Shown here: positions 36,608-45,475 of the stretch, piece after piece
How the letters are laid out: each line of letters opens with the position of its first letter
Numbering within the stretch: the first letter of the stretch is position 1
Source: Chloroflexota bacterium
GTDB lineage: Bacteria; Chloroflexota; Anaerolineae; Anaerolineales; Villigracilaceae
Assembly: GCA_016195815.1 (NCBI GenBank)
Contig: JACPYX010000019.1
Coordinates: forward strand, 124,001 to 188,000
DNA length: 64,000 nt
Reading direction: 5' to 3'
Position numbers and translations under genes: made by a program
The notes under the pieces: generated by a model
Seen by the model: the letters and a program-made list of their open reading frames with translations, nothing else
Database searches by the model: none
What the model was told of the DNA's origin: nothing

Positions 36608-37810
36608 TTATTTGGCTGTTGTTTTCTTTGTCTTTTTACCGTGGCCCATGATGCGCTCATAAGTCGTGAGCCATTCATTGGCAACGTTCATTAATTCCTG
36701 CAATTGTTTTTCAGTGGTGTCGGTGGTCTGATGGACTTGATCTTGCAGGGTTTGGGCGGCGTCGTCAAGCAGGGTGATGCGTTCTTCGACTTTGTCCATG
36801 TCTTTGCGAAGATCGCGCATGGATTCTTCCTGTGAGAGCGAATGCCCCGTCCAGCGTTTTTGCTCGTCAGCTTTGAAGGCCACCCATTCCTGGCGGACGC
36901 GGTCTTCGGCCAGTCTTTGCATTTCGCTGATTTCGGCAATGCGGCGTTCGAGTTTCTGGTTGAGTTCGGTGTAGGCGTCCTGGGCGCGTTTGGCAGCGCG
37001 GATGGAATCGTCCAGCGCGGCGACCTGGATATCCATATTCTCGGCCTGTTTTTTGAAGGCGTCGTATTTCAACTGCCAATCTTTCCAGGCGCGGTCACGG
37101 TCCACCTGGGACATGGCTTGTTGTTCGAGAAAAGCCGTCTGCGCATCTTTGCGTTCGGACTCTGTTGCGAGCAGTTCGCCCATGCGATTTTCCAGGTTGC
37201 GGATGCTGTCGCCGTAGATGATAACCTTGTCGCGCGCTTCGTCCGCGCGTTTGCGGATGGACGCCAGTTCTCCCTGGAGGTCGGCCACGCGTTTGACGTC
37301 TTGCCTGCGCGCGTCTTCAAGAGTCTTTTGCGCGGGCATGATCGGCTCGATGGTTTTGATGACCGTCTCGACTTTTTGTCCCATGTCTTGCACGGCCAGA
37401 GACAGGCGCTGTTCCTCAATGGAGCGCTCTTTGAATTTTTTATTGAGATCTTCGGCTTTGATCGTCGAAGCATCGAGCTTTGCAATGGCCTTATTGATCC
37501 CTTCGAGTTCCGCGTGGTGAAGTTTGGCGGCTTCGCGCTCTCGGCGCTCGGCGCGCTTCTCAATTCCTTCCATCAACTTGGTCATGTCCGTGCGCTGTTT
37601 TGTCAGCATGGCATCAAACTGATTGGCGCGTTCGGCTGCCGGGCCGATCTCGGAGACTTCTTTCGACAAGGCTTTAATTTGCTTGGTCAGCGCGTTGACG
37701 CTGCCTTCCAGCGAAGCGAGCCGTTCTTCCACGGCAGAGACGGCGGTTTTGTTTTTGCGTTGTTGTTCGTCGAGCCATTCGAGTCGTTTCGTGATCTGTT
37801 CGAATTCCAT
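36608..37810 (-). CDS. Long coiled-coil protein of unknown function
   Basis: 400 residues, almost entirely predicted coiled coil with heptad repeats throughout, rich in Glu, Lys, Arg, Gln and Ala, no membrane segment or signal. It ends in a basic tail (MGHGKKTKKTTAK). I do not recognise it; SMC-like or chromosome-partition proteins are possible but no ATPase head is present. RBS GGAGGAG precedes ATG 37810, with TATAAT (about 37835) upstream. It lies between the antiporter-like genes and selB on the same strand. A rightward frame covering most of it is a shadow. Confidence 0.78.
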   Translation of the reverse strand: MEFEQITKRLEWLDEQQRKNKTAVSAVEERLASLEGSVNALTKQIKALSKEVSEIGPAAERANQFDAMLTKQRTDMTKLMEGIEKRAERREREAAKLHHAELEGINKAIAKLDASTIKAEDLNKKFKERSIEEQRLSLAVQDMGQKVETVIKTIEPIMPAQKTLEDARRQDVKRVADLQGELASIRKRADEARDKVIIYGDSIRNLENRMGELLATESERKDAQTAFLEQQAMSQVDRDRAWKDWQLKYDAFKKQAENMDIQVAALDDSIRAAKRAQDAYTELNQKLERRIAEISEMQRLAEDRVRQEWVAFKADEQKRWTGHSLSQEESMRDLRKDMDKVEERITLLDDAAQTLQDQVHQTTDTTEKQLQELMNVANEWLTTYERIMGHGKKTKKTTAK

Positions 37811-37859
37811 GAACTCCTCCAGCGAGTGAATAAATTATAGCATGGCTGATGAATGGGCT

Positions 37860-39263
37860 TTAGCGGCCAAGACGCTGGAACATGAGAGGAAGCTCTTCAA
37901 GGATCGGACGAAGCGCCTGCGGAAATAATCCCAGAATGAAAAGCCCGATCAGACCGACCCCCAACATGCCGCGCTGAACCCAGGTTTCTCTTGAGACCCA
38001 GGCTGTTTCTTCTTTGTTCATAACGAGCACTGCCAGCATCCGCGCCGCACCGATCAATAAGCCCAACAATCCTACCAGGAACCAGACTGCCGACCCTAAA
38101 GATTGCTGTCCCAATCCTTCCCATAAGGCAATGCGTGGAGGAAAGCCGGCCAATAGCGGGAAGCCTGCAGTGGAAAGCGAGGCAAGGATCAAGCCGGCAG
38201 ATGCGAGCGGATAAGAGCGCGCCAATCCCTGCATGGACGTGAAGCGCAGAGGCTCGTCGTTGTTTTTTATTTTTAAGATCGAAAGGGAAAGCGACCAGAT
38301 GGCGATACCCAGTCCGCGGGCGGGGATGAGCAGGAAGGTTATATCGGTGGACGTTGCTGGGTTGAGGCCGAGCGCTATCAGGATAAAACCAGTTTCAGCG
38401 ACCGCCGTGTATGCCATCAATCGTCCCGCGTGACGCTGGAACGCGGCCCACAATCCGCCGGTCACCACCATGAGCAAGCCTGTCGCGCGCAAACCTGCCA
38501 GCAACTGGGCAGAGGTTCGCAGCCAGGCATAACGGTCGAGGAAGCCCATTCCATAAATACTTGCAATCGTTGGCAGCGACCAGAGTAGAAAGCCGACGAT
38601 ATAGGGTGAACTTTCATCCATCACTTGCGGGATCCAATTGTAAAGCGGAAAGACTGCCAATAAAAAAGCAAAGCCCAGGCCAAGCATGACCGTGGATTGA
38701 ATTGTGAGTGCGAGATCGCCGGGACTGGCTTCAACACCCGCCAGCAGCCATCCCGCAAAAAGAATAAAAGGCATGCCCAGCGTTTGATAGATCAAGAAGC
38801 GCACCAGGCCGCGCCCCGGAGTTTGATTCAAGGGAGAGATCATCGGGATCGCAACCAACACCGCGATCTCGATTAGCAGGGCAGCGAAGAGAAACGGCTG
38901 GACGGCAATGGACGCCACCAACAACCCTGTGATTATCAATCCAAAGGGAACCAGGCGGCGCGCAACGCCCGCGGCTTCCGCACCAAAGAACCACAACGCG
39001 CACATGCCGTAGACGATTACCAGAAATGGGGCGTGGGTGGGATTCAAAACCAGACTGCGCCCAAACAGGGATGCGGATGATGCAATCTTAAGTGAAAACG
39101 GCCCAAGCCGCAGTGCTTCGTCAATCGGGACGATGAGCGCTATACCCGCTAAAAGAAGCGATGCCGCGCCGCCGGTGATGATGAGCAGGCGATCCCGCGC
39201 AACAAAAAACGTCAATGCCCCGATCCCAATCGGAATCAAAATCCAAAGAAGGGGCGCGCTCAT
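37860..39263 (-). CDS. NuoN/NuoM-like proton-conducting membrane protein, third gene of a module
   Basis: 467 residues, about 13-14 membrane segments. It belongs to the Proton_antipo_M superfamily: LIEIAVLVAIPMISPLNQ keeps the membrane Glu, and FPLYNWIPQVMDESSPYIVGF aligns with the usual LP.. WLPDA.. segment. The lysines that form the proton path in NuoL/M/N (in the half-helix and TM8, LKxxLxPFH and SKIA types) are not seen here: these positions read AFLLAVFPLY and LWSLPTIA. It is translated coupled to the 213-residue frame (ATGA overlap at 39260-39263). With no peripheral subunits nearby, the role is unknown. Confidence 0.8.
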   Translation of the reverse strand: MSAPLLWILIPIGIGALTFFVARDRLLIITGGAASLLLAGIALIVPIDEALRLGPFSLKIASSASLFGRSLVLNPTHAPFLVIVYGMCALWFFGAEAAGVARRLVPFGLIITGLLVASIAVQPFLFAALLIEIAVLVAIPMISPLNQTPGRGLVRFLIYQTLGMPFILFAGWLLAGVEASPGDLALTIQSTVMLGLGFAFLLAVFPLYNWIPQVMDESSPYIVGFLLWSLPTIASIYGMGFLDRYAWLRTSAQLLAGLRATGLLMVVTGGLWAAFQRHAGRLMAYTAVAETGFILIALGLNPATSTDITFLLIPARGLGIAIWSLSLSILKIKNNDEPLRFTSMQGLARSYPLASAGLILASLSTAGFPLLAGFPPRIALWEGLGQQSLGSAVWFLVGLLGLLIGAARMLAVLVMNKEETAWVSRETWVQRGMLGVGLIGLFILGLFPQALRPILEELPLMFQRLGR

Positions 39264-39859
39264 TCCAGTTCTTTCTCCGGGGTCGAGGCTGTGAGTAGAT
39301 ATGCGCCAACCAAACCCAGGCCGAGGTTGACAACCGATAGGAGCGCGGCGACCAGGATCGAACTTTCGATGGCGGCATAGATGATCTCGAAACCGGCCAT
39401 GATCGTTAGAAGTCCGATGATGACGCGCTCAAGCCGTGAATCAGTGCCGAGGTGAAGCAGGCCGGTTCCAACCAACAGGACGCCTCCGGCGATGACGGGC
39501 AATCCAATTCCTGGCACGGAGGTTTCGATGCGCGGCGTTGCCGACGCGGCCAGCACTGCGGCCGCGCCGACCATGAACAGGCGAAAGGCGCGGCCTTGAG
39601 GCCAGAACTGTTCAACACGCTCTTTGCGAACCGAAGTATTGCTGAGGGTCATGCCGAGCGCGGCGGCGGCCATCCAACCGGTCACGAGTTTGACCGCGGC
39701 CATGCCGGGCGGCCAATGTTGTGCCACCAGCCAGAAGACGCCAATGTATTGAACGGCCAGAAAGCCGATGTCCCAGCGCCAATCGCGGCTAAGCAGCAAA
39801 CCAGTGGATATAACCAGCAGGAGAACAACCGCGATCCAGGAGATAATGTTCGCCAGCAT
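39260..39859 (-). CDS. Small membrane protein of the complex-I-like module
   Basis: 199 residues with about five or six membrane segments and short loops (MLANIISWIAVVLLLVIS first, then GFLAVQYIGVFWLVAQH). It looks like the HyfE/NuoK-MrpC type of small subunit but longer, and I cannot assign a name with confidence. ATG 39859 is chosen because AAAGGAAACC precedes it; a 14-residue longer start at 39901 overlaps the upstream gene. The upstream stop is one base before this ATG, and the stop overlaps the next start, so the three genes form a tight operon. Confidence 0.72.
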   Translation of the reverse strand: MLANIISWIAVVLLLVISTGLLLSRDWRWDIGFLAVQYIGVFWLVAQHWPPGMAAVKLVTGWMAAAALGMTLSNTSVRKERVEQFWPQGRAFRLFMVGAAAVLAASATPRIETSVPGIGLPVIAGGVLLVGTGLLHLGTDSRLERVIIGLLTIMAGFEIIYAAIESSILVAALLSVVNLGLGLVGAYLLTASTPEKELE

Positions 39860-39860
39860 G

Positions 39861-41423
39861 CTATGGTTTCCTTTGAGTGAGTAAAGCGACGAACAGCACA
39901 AGAAACAGCAATGTCCACATGATGCCGCTCTCGCCTTCGAGGGTGTTTGAGATTGTCTGGCTTAAGCGTCCGAAGAAGCGATAAAGCCCCCACAGGTTTT
40001 GATAGAGTTGATCGAGTCGCGAATTCGGCGCGGGTTGCACCCAGTGGGCGCGCACCGGATTCAGAACGGGAAAACGCGGCATAGCCCACAGCAGGCCCAG
40101 GGTCAGGAGAGATGCGGCGACGCTTGCACCCCACGCACCGATGCGCAACGCGCCATCCCAACCCCAAAATCCAAGCACAAGTTGAACAAAAAGCAGTACG
40201 CCAATTCCAGCCGGATATACGCCTTTGGTCCAGGTGGGTTGGGAATCCAACGAAGGGCGCGTCGAAGGCCGCAAGGCGTGGCGGATAAAGCCGACGATGA
40301 TCATGGCTTGTGCGGTCAGGAAAAATGGTAAGGCTAAAACAAAACCGCCGACGTTATTTTCCCAGCCGGAGGCCGTGAGCGATAAGGGCAAAGTTGAAAG
40401 AGTCCATGCTCCGATTAGCAGAACGCGGTTGAGCCAGGTTTGTTGAACCGATGCAAGGAACAATGCTCCACCGGCCAGCACCAGCGCCACGCCCCAGGCC
40501 GTGGTCCCGGATGGATTGCCGCGCAATGCGGATGCAACGGCTAGGCCGGCGATTGCAATCACCCAAAATGGACGGCCCGCCAATTCGTCGGGCGCGCGCA
40601 GCCACATCCAGCCGCCATAAACCGCAGAGGCCAAAGCCAGAATAAGCAGTAAGGGCGTGAGCGGTGATGCCAAGCTTGATGCGGGAATGTGCGCCAGCAG
40701 AACAAGGCTGGATGTGGCCGATACAAGACGCAGTGTTGTGCCAAGCCCGCGCCGCAAAGATGATTCAGATGCATATGGCAGGTGCAGAGGCAAGACGCCG
40801 AGTCGCAGCCCGGCCGCGACCAAGAGGAAAAGACCGGCTTGCGGGGGAGTGGATAGAAAGTCCATTGGCTTGCCCGCCGCGACGCTGACGATATCTGCCA
40901 ATAAAAGCAGCACAATGCCCAGCGCCCGCGTGGAGAATGCAATCACGATCCGCTCGCTCGATTGCGAGCCGTTGACCGAGCGCAGCATCGTGATCAATTC
41001 AGTCAGGTCGAGGGCAGCCCAAACCAATACAAGAGTCAGCGGATTATTAGCGGTTACAGCCAACAAACCCAGCGCGCACAAGGTTAACGAACCAGCCCAC
41101 GATATTGAGTTGGGGAAGTCGGCGCGTACTGAAGCCGTTAGCAGGGTGGCTAATGCCAGAGTCGCCAAACTTAGAGCGTAAGGCCACGAAAGTCTGTCCG
41201 CAGCGAATGAGGGCGATTCTGAAAATAAACTGGCAGGCTGCCAGGACGGTAAGGCCAAAGAAAGCGGCATTTGTGCCTGCCACAGCAAAACACTGATCCA
41301 CGCCAGAAACGCGCCGCCCACTGCGACCAGCCAATTAAACCGGAATTCAGGCCGGGTGATGCGCAGAATAACCAACGCAAGGGCCGTAGCTAACAAAAGC
41401 AAAGTTGTGATTATGATCAACAT
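39861..41423 (-). CDS. NuoL/NuoM/NuoN-like proton-conducting membrane protein, first gene
   Basis: 520 residues, about 14-15 membrane segments. The Proton_antipo_M core runs from about residue 110 to 390 (VTANNPLTLVLVWAALDLTE, GLRLGVLPLHLPYASE). It has the family layout, but the conserved Lys of the LKxxLxPFH helix is Arg (RLGVLPLHL). ATG 41423 is preferred: a TAAAAT box is ten bases upstream, and the longer frame to 41495 has a charged, non-membrane lead. The three-gene order large-small-large resembles pieces of Mrp, MBH or complex I membrane arms, but no Nuo peripheral, hydrogenase or Mrp partners lie in the window. Confidence 0.8.
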   Translation of the reverse strand: MLIIITTLLLLATALALVILRITRPEFRFNWLVAVGGAFLAWISVLLWQAQMPLSLALPSWQPASLFSESPSFAADRLSWPYALSLATLALATLLTASVRADFPNSISWAGSLTLCALGLLAVTANNPLTLVLVWAALDLTELITMLRSVNGSQSSERIVIAFSTRALGIVLLLLADIVSVAAGKPMDFLSTPPQAGLFLLVAAGLRLGVLPLHLPYASESSLRRGLGTTLRLVSATSSLVLLAHIPASSLASPLTPLLLILALASAVYGGWMWLRAPDELAGRPFWVIAIAGLAVASALRGNPSGTTAWGVALVLAGGALFLASVQQTWLNRVLLIGAWTLSTLPLSLTASGWENNVGGFVLALPFFLTAQAMIIVGFIRHALRPSTRPSLDSQPTWTKGVYPAGIGVLLFVQLVLGFWGWDGALRIGAWGASVAASLLTLGLLWAMPRFPVLNPVRAHWVQPAPNSRLDQLYQNLWGLYRFFGRLSQTISNTLEGESGIMWTLLFLVLFVALLTQRKP

Positions 41424-41485
41424 GGGCGGCAGTATTTTATCAGTTTTGAGAAGCATTTGCCACGCTTTGCGCGCTTGCGCTTTGG

Positions 41486-41491
41486 TAGAAT
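41486..41491 (+). promoter_or_regulatory. -10 box seven bases before the DUF3048 gene
   Basis: TAGAAT at 41486-41491, seven bases, ATG 41499. It is divergent from the antiporter-like operon and predicts a leaderless mRNA. Confidence 0.5.
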
Positions 41492-41498
41492 CCAACCC

Positions 41499-42794
41499 AT
41501 GTCCCCTCGCCGCTCCTCCTTGAAATTTTACCCGCTTGGATTCCCTGTGCCTGTGTTCACTGTGCTGGCCTTTGTTTTGCTGACTTCATGCGCCTCCCGT
41601 TCGGACCTGAAACCGGCTGCCTCCATCGATTCAGAATCCACGCCCACGCCATTTCAGCCCGGCGTATACGACTCGCCATTCAACGCGCCTCTTTCTCCAT
41701 CCCCGGCTGATGTGGCAACATTTACGCCCTATCCCACTGTATATGTTCAAGGAGTTCCTTTGGTTTTGCCGGATGTTGCCACGCCTTCCGGCAACGCGGA
41801 TTTTTCTCCGATAAAGATCAACCCAATAACCGGCAATCCGCCATCTGATCCGGCCTTGCTGGAGCGGCGCCCGATTGCAATCAAGGTTGCGAATTATCCG
41901 CGTTATATCCGCCCGCAATCCGGTTTGACTCTGGCGGACGCAGTCTTTGAATATTACATCGAGAGTCTGCTGACGCGCTTCATCGCAGTCTATTATGGGA
42001 ACGACGCGCAACAGGTCGGCCCGGTTCGTTCGGGACGATATTTTGATGAACATGTCATGCGAATGTATCGCGCCTTTTATGTCTTCAAATATGCCGATCC
42101 GCGCGAGTATACTTATTTCAAGGGCGGCGATATAGCGGACTTTCTGGTTGTCCCCGGCTTCGGCGCGTGTCCGCCATTTTTTTCAGGCAAGCGAAAAATT
42201 GAAAGTTACAATAACGCCTATTTCAATACAATTGAATGGAAGGATTGCGCGGCGGCCAAAGGCCTTGACAACTCACAGCAAACCTTGAGAAGCGGGTTCT
42301 TCAGCCCGGATATCCCGGCCGGGGGCTCAGTGGTGAGTCGCATATTTACTCGTTATTCTGTGGATGATTATAACTACTGGGAATACGATCCCGGATCAGG
42401 GCGTTATCTGCGCTTTCAAGAAACAGATGATACGCGCAATAATAAGCCTGAAAAATATGCGCCTCTTATGGACGATCTGACCAAACAACAGGTCGCCGCG
42501 GATAACGTGGTCGAACTTTTTGTCTCGCATACTTTTGCCAATCAGTTTGAACAGCAGGATGAGGTCTATCGTATCAACCTGGTGAATTCCGGCAATGCCT
42601 TTGTGTTTCGCAACGGCTTTGCTTTTCCTGCCCGCTGGGTGCGGACCGATCTCGACCAGCCGCTCTTCCTTTCGACTTTGGCCGGAGCGCCGATATATCT
42701 TAAACCCGGGGTGACTTTTTATCAGGTCATCGGCGAAACGTCCAGCGATTGGGCTGACGGCCTCGACTGGCATTTCGACTTCCGAACCCCGTGA
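41499..42794 (+). CDS. DUF3048 (YerB-like) lipoprotein
   Basis: 431 residues. Lipoprotein signal with lipobox LLTSCAS (Cys about 32), a Pro-rich linker, then DUF3048: RRPIAIKVANYPRYIRPQSGLT, ADAVFEYYIESLLTRFIAVYYG and VGPVRSGRYFDEHVMRMY, the N-terminal core, and VFRNGFAFPARWVR, TFYQVIGE at the C-terminal DUF3048_C part. YerB is a membrane-lipoprotein of unknown role in Bacillus. A TAGAAT box lies seven bases before the ATG. A zinc-ribbon membrane gene follows 43 bp later. Confidence 0.88.
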   Translation: MSPRRSSLKFYPLGFPVPVFTVLAFVLLTSCASRSDLKPAASIDSESTPTPFQPGVYDSPFNAPLSPSPADVATFTPYPTVYVQGVPLVLPDVATPSGNADFSPIKINPITGNPPSDPALLERRPIAIKVANYPRYIRPQSGLTLADAVFEYYIESLLTRFIAVYYGNDAQQVGPVRSGRYFDEHVMRMYRAFYVFKYADPREYTYFKGGDIADFLVVPGFGACPPFFSGKRKIESYNNAYFNTIEWKDCAAAKGLDNSQQTLRSGFFSPDIPAGGSVVSRIFTRYSVDDYNYWEYDPGSGRYLRFQETDDTRNNKPEKYAPLMDDLTKQQVAADNVVELFVSHTFANQFEQQDEVYRINLVNSGNAFVFRNGFAFPARWVRTDLDQPLFLSTLAGAPIYLKPGVTFYQVIGETSSDWADGLDWHFDFRTP

Positions 42795-42837
42795 GGTACA
42801 ATAAGAATATTCTTGCCGTAGCTCTTCAGGAGAGATC

Positions 42838-43359
42838 ATGCCGCTCGACCCGACTTTTCTCAGCAATTTCCTTCTCGTCCTAACCGGTTTTGGCGGAGCA
42901 TTTGTTGCCGCGCTGTGGATCGCATTGGTGATCTGGACCTATCGCGATATCCGTGCGCGCGCGCGTGATCCACTGGTGCATATTTTGTCTGCACTGCTGG
43001 TGGGTGTGCTTAACCTTCCGGGCGTGCTGGTGTACTTGATCTTGCGTCCGGCGCGCACGCTGGAAGAAGAATATCAACACACGCTGGAAGAAGAAGCATT
43101 GCTCCAGGCATTGGAAGATCTTCCGCTTTGCCCCGGTTGTGAGCGCCGCGTAAAAGACGACTGGCAGATCTGCCCGAATTGTCACACCAAATTAAAGAAG
43201 ACCTGCCATCATTGCGGCAAGCTGATGGAATTGCCGTGGAATGTCTGCCCGTTTTGCGCCGCTCCCGTTCCTGGAATGCGGCAGGAGAGCGTCAATATGG
43301 ATGATGCCCTGCGGGATTTGCGGGTCGGCGAATCTGATGAGGAAGTCAAGCTCGAATAG
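42838..43359 (+). CDS. Membrane protein with two zinc ribbons
   Basis: 173 residues. An N-terminal membrane segment or pair (about 5-29 and 42-62) precedes two zinc-ribbon modules: CPGCERRVKDDWQICPNC (about 99-116) and CHHCGKLMELPWNVCPFC (about 123-140), both CxxC...CxxC. The C-terminus is acidic. Short zinc-ribbon membrane proteins of this kind are common in Chloroflexota, with unknown role. The leader has CAGGAGAGATC before the ATG, and TACAAT at about 42796 is a possible -10 box. Confidence 0.82.
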   Translation: MPLDPTFLSNFLLVLTGFGGAFVAALWIALVIWTYRDIRARARDPLVHILSALLVGVLNLPGVLVYLILRPARTLEEEYQHTLEEEALLQALEDLPLCPGCERRVKDDWQICPNCHTKLKKTCHHCGKLMELPWNVCPFCAAPVPGMRQESVNMDDALRDLRVGESDEEVKLE

Positions 43360-43401
43360 GCCGGCCTGAAAAATTTTTGTTGATTGGATATCAGTCGCAC
43401 A

Positions 43402-45465
43402 ATGAATCCTGCAACCCTAAAAGCAGGGGGGACAAAGCTTGCCGCCTTGAAACAACTTTCTGAAAAGCCCTGGTTTTATCCGGCAATTTTATTATTGATT
43501 GGCCTGCTTACGCACGGATATACGCTGGCTTCCCTTGGTTTTTACTGGGACGACTGGGAAGTCGTCTTTCTTTTAAATACTAAGCTTCCCGCTTTGTTGT
43601 ACGGATACTTTTCTTTCGACCGCCCTTTTGCGTGGCCGTATCAATTGATGGGTACATTGGCTGGGTTGAATCCCATTGGCTGGCATATCGCCGCCCTGCT
43701 TGCGCGTTGGGCCGGCATCCTTTTCCTCTATTATTCGCTTAAGTTTCTTTGGCCGCGCCGCAGTTCTTATTTGCGCTGGTTAGGCGCGTTGTTGATTACA
43801 TATCCCGGCTTTTTCCAACAATCTGCTTCCACCGCTTATTTTCGCCATTTTATTAGTTTCTTTCTCTTCGGCCTTTCCATTTATCTAATGGTTTTAGCCG
43901 TCACGCGTCCAAAGTGGGGACGGCTTTTTTTTCCGCTTTCATGGTTGATCGCCGCGCTCCAGATTCTTACAATTGAATACTTTGCCACGCTGGAGTTGAT
44001 CCGCCCGCTCCTGCTTTGGATGTTGATCGCTGATCGGGATAAAAAGATTTCGGTTTCCATCCGAAAAACCGTTCTTGCATCCCTCCCCTATCTGCTTATA
44101 TTTGGGGTTTATTTCTACTGGCGGTCAGTCATATTCCCAGCCTCGCTGGCGACCAAACAATATGCGGCAGACGTTAAGTTTTTGGCCGATTTCCAGCCTT
44201 CGTTTGTCGGGGGCCTGCTGACCCTTTTCACGCGCGCCTTTATAGACCTGTTTTACGTTGCTTTACAAGTCTGGGTTGAGGGACTTTTTCGGCAGGACAG
44301 TTTTACTTTCCAAAGCAAGATAGCCTGGTTCGCGTTTGGCCTCGGCATTTTAATTGCCATGCTTTTTGCGTTTTTTAATGACGTGAAAGATGCAGACGAA
44401 GAACCCGGGCGGGATAACTCGCAGTCCGTGATTTCTATTTTTGCGTTTGGGCTTTATGCCTTCATCGTCAGTGGCCTGCCCATCTGGGCCACTGCCAGGC
44501 AGATCAGTGGCATTGGACGATTTGACGATCGCTTCACTCTTGCTCCAATGTTTGGCGCGGGACTGATACTGATTGCTTTGATCCTGTGGCTGGCGCGTTC
44601 AAAACAACATAAAAGCATTCTCGTATTTTTATTGACCTTTTCGATTGCCACACAGGTATTGGTGGTCAATAAATACCGCCTCGATTGGCAGGTTCAACGC
44701 GACTACTACTGGCAGTTATATTGGCGGGTTCCCGCGCTTCAAACCGGCACAGCCATCTTCTCGTATGCACAGCCTTCGCCGACTATGCCGGGCTACGATA
44801 CCAGTTTTGCTTTGAACGTGCTCTTCAATGGCAAAGTCGTGGACGGAAAAATCCCTTATTGGTTCTTCACCAATGACCGCTTCCTGAATTTTGATTTCAA
44901 ACCCGGCCTTCCGATTTCATACACAGATCGCAACCTGCAATTTAGCGGAAACACATCAAATGCAATTTCCATCGTTCATCAGGGCGACGCGAATTGCCTC
45001 CAGGTGCTGGACACGGTCTATAGCGGCCAGCCGTTTTACGTCGAGGGAAATGATGCGTTGATCGCCGTCTCGAACGTCTCACGCATCCTCGCGGACCCGC
45101 AAGCGGCCGCGCTACCTGCCGGCGTTTTCGGTCCCGAACCGGCGCGCAATTGGTGCTACTTTTTTGAGAAAGCTGACCTGGCTCGTCAGCAAGGCAATTG
45201 GCAAACCATTCTTTCGTTGGAAGCCCAGGCCTTGAAGCTGGGCCTTGCTCCAAAATTCGGCGCGGAATATATTCCGTTCATCGAAGCCCGCGCGCAGACC
45301 GGTGATTGGCGCAAAGCATACGAACTGAGCCTAGCCGCGCAGAAACTGACGGCGGGCATGGAACCGGTTTTGTGCGCGAATTGGAATCGCCTGGGTAACT
45401 TGCCGGCTTCTGACGCGCAGTTGGTCAACCAAGCCAGGCAGGATTTTTCCTGTTCCGCCCCGTGA
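43402..45465 (+). CDS. Multi-pass membrane protein, GT-C-type glycosyltransferase candidate
   Basis: 687 residues with about 11 membrane segments in the first 440 and a soluble C-terminal part. After TM1 comes SLGFYWDDWEVVFLL, a DD motif placed like the catalytic acidic residues of GT-C enzymes. HIAALLARWAGILF and EYFATLELIRPLL follow. Not assigned to a named family. It may use a polyprenyl-linked sugar donor. ATG 43402 is preferred over TTG 43384. It is 11 bp from the MenC-like gene and may share its transcript. Confidence 0.68.
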   Translation: MNPATLKAGGTKLAALKQLSEKPWFYPAILLLIGLLTHGYTLASLGFYWDDWEVVFLLNTKLPALLYGYFSFDRPFAWPYQLMGTLAGLNPIGWHIAALLARWAGILFLYYSLKFLWPRRSSYLRWLGALLITYPGFFQQSASTAYFRHFISFFLFGLSIYLMVLAVTRPKWGRLFFPLSWLIAALQILTIEYFATLELIRPLLLWMLIADRDKKISVSIRKTVLASLPYLLIFGVYFYWRSVIFPASLATKQYAADVKFLADFQPSFVGGLLTLFTRAFIDLFYVALQVWVEGLFRQDSFTFQSKIAWFAFGLGILIAMLFAFFNDVKDADEEPGRDNSQSVISIFAFGLYAFIVSGLPIWATARQISGIGRFDDRFTLAPMFGAGLILIALILWLARSKQHKSILVFLLTFSIATQVLVVNKYRLDWQVQRDYYWQLYWRVPALQTGTAIFSYAQPSPTMPGYDTSFALNVLFNGKVVDGKIPYWFFTNDRFLNFDFKPGLPISYTDRNLQFSGNTSNAISIVHQGDANCLQVLDTVYSGQPFYVEGNDALIAVSNVSRILADPQAAALPAGVFGPEPARNWCYFFEKADLARQQGNWQTILSLEAQALKLGLAPKFGAEYIPFIEARAQTGDWRKAYELSLAAQKLTAGMEPVLCANWNRLGNLPASDAQLVNQARQDFSCSAP

Positions 45466-45475
45466 TTGGAGAACT

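Noticed and set aside
36842-37840. Rightward reading frame of about 330 codons across the coiled-coil gene
   Set aside because: It is antisense to a protein with clear heptads and a good ribosome binding site. The Phe-rich sequence is the complement of Glu/Lys codons.
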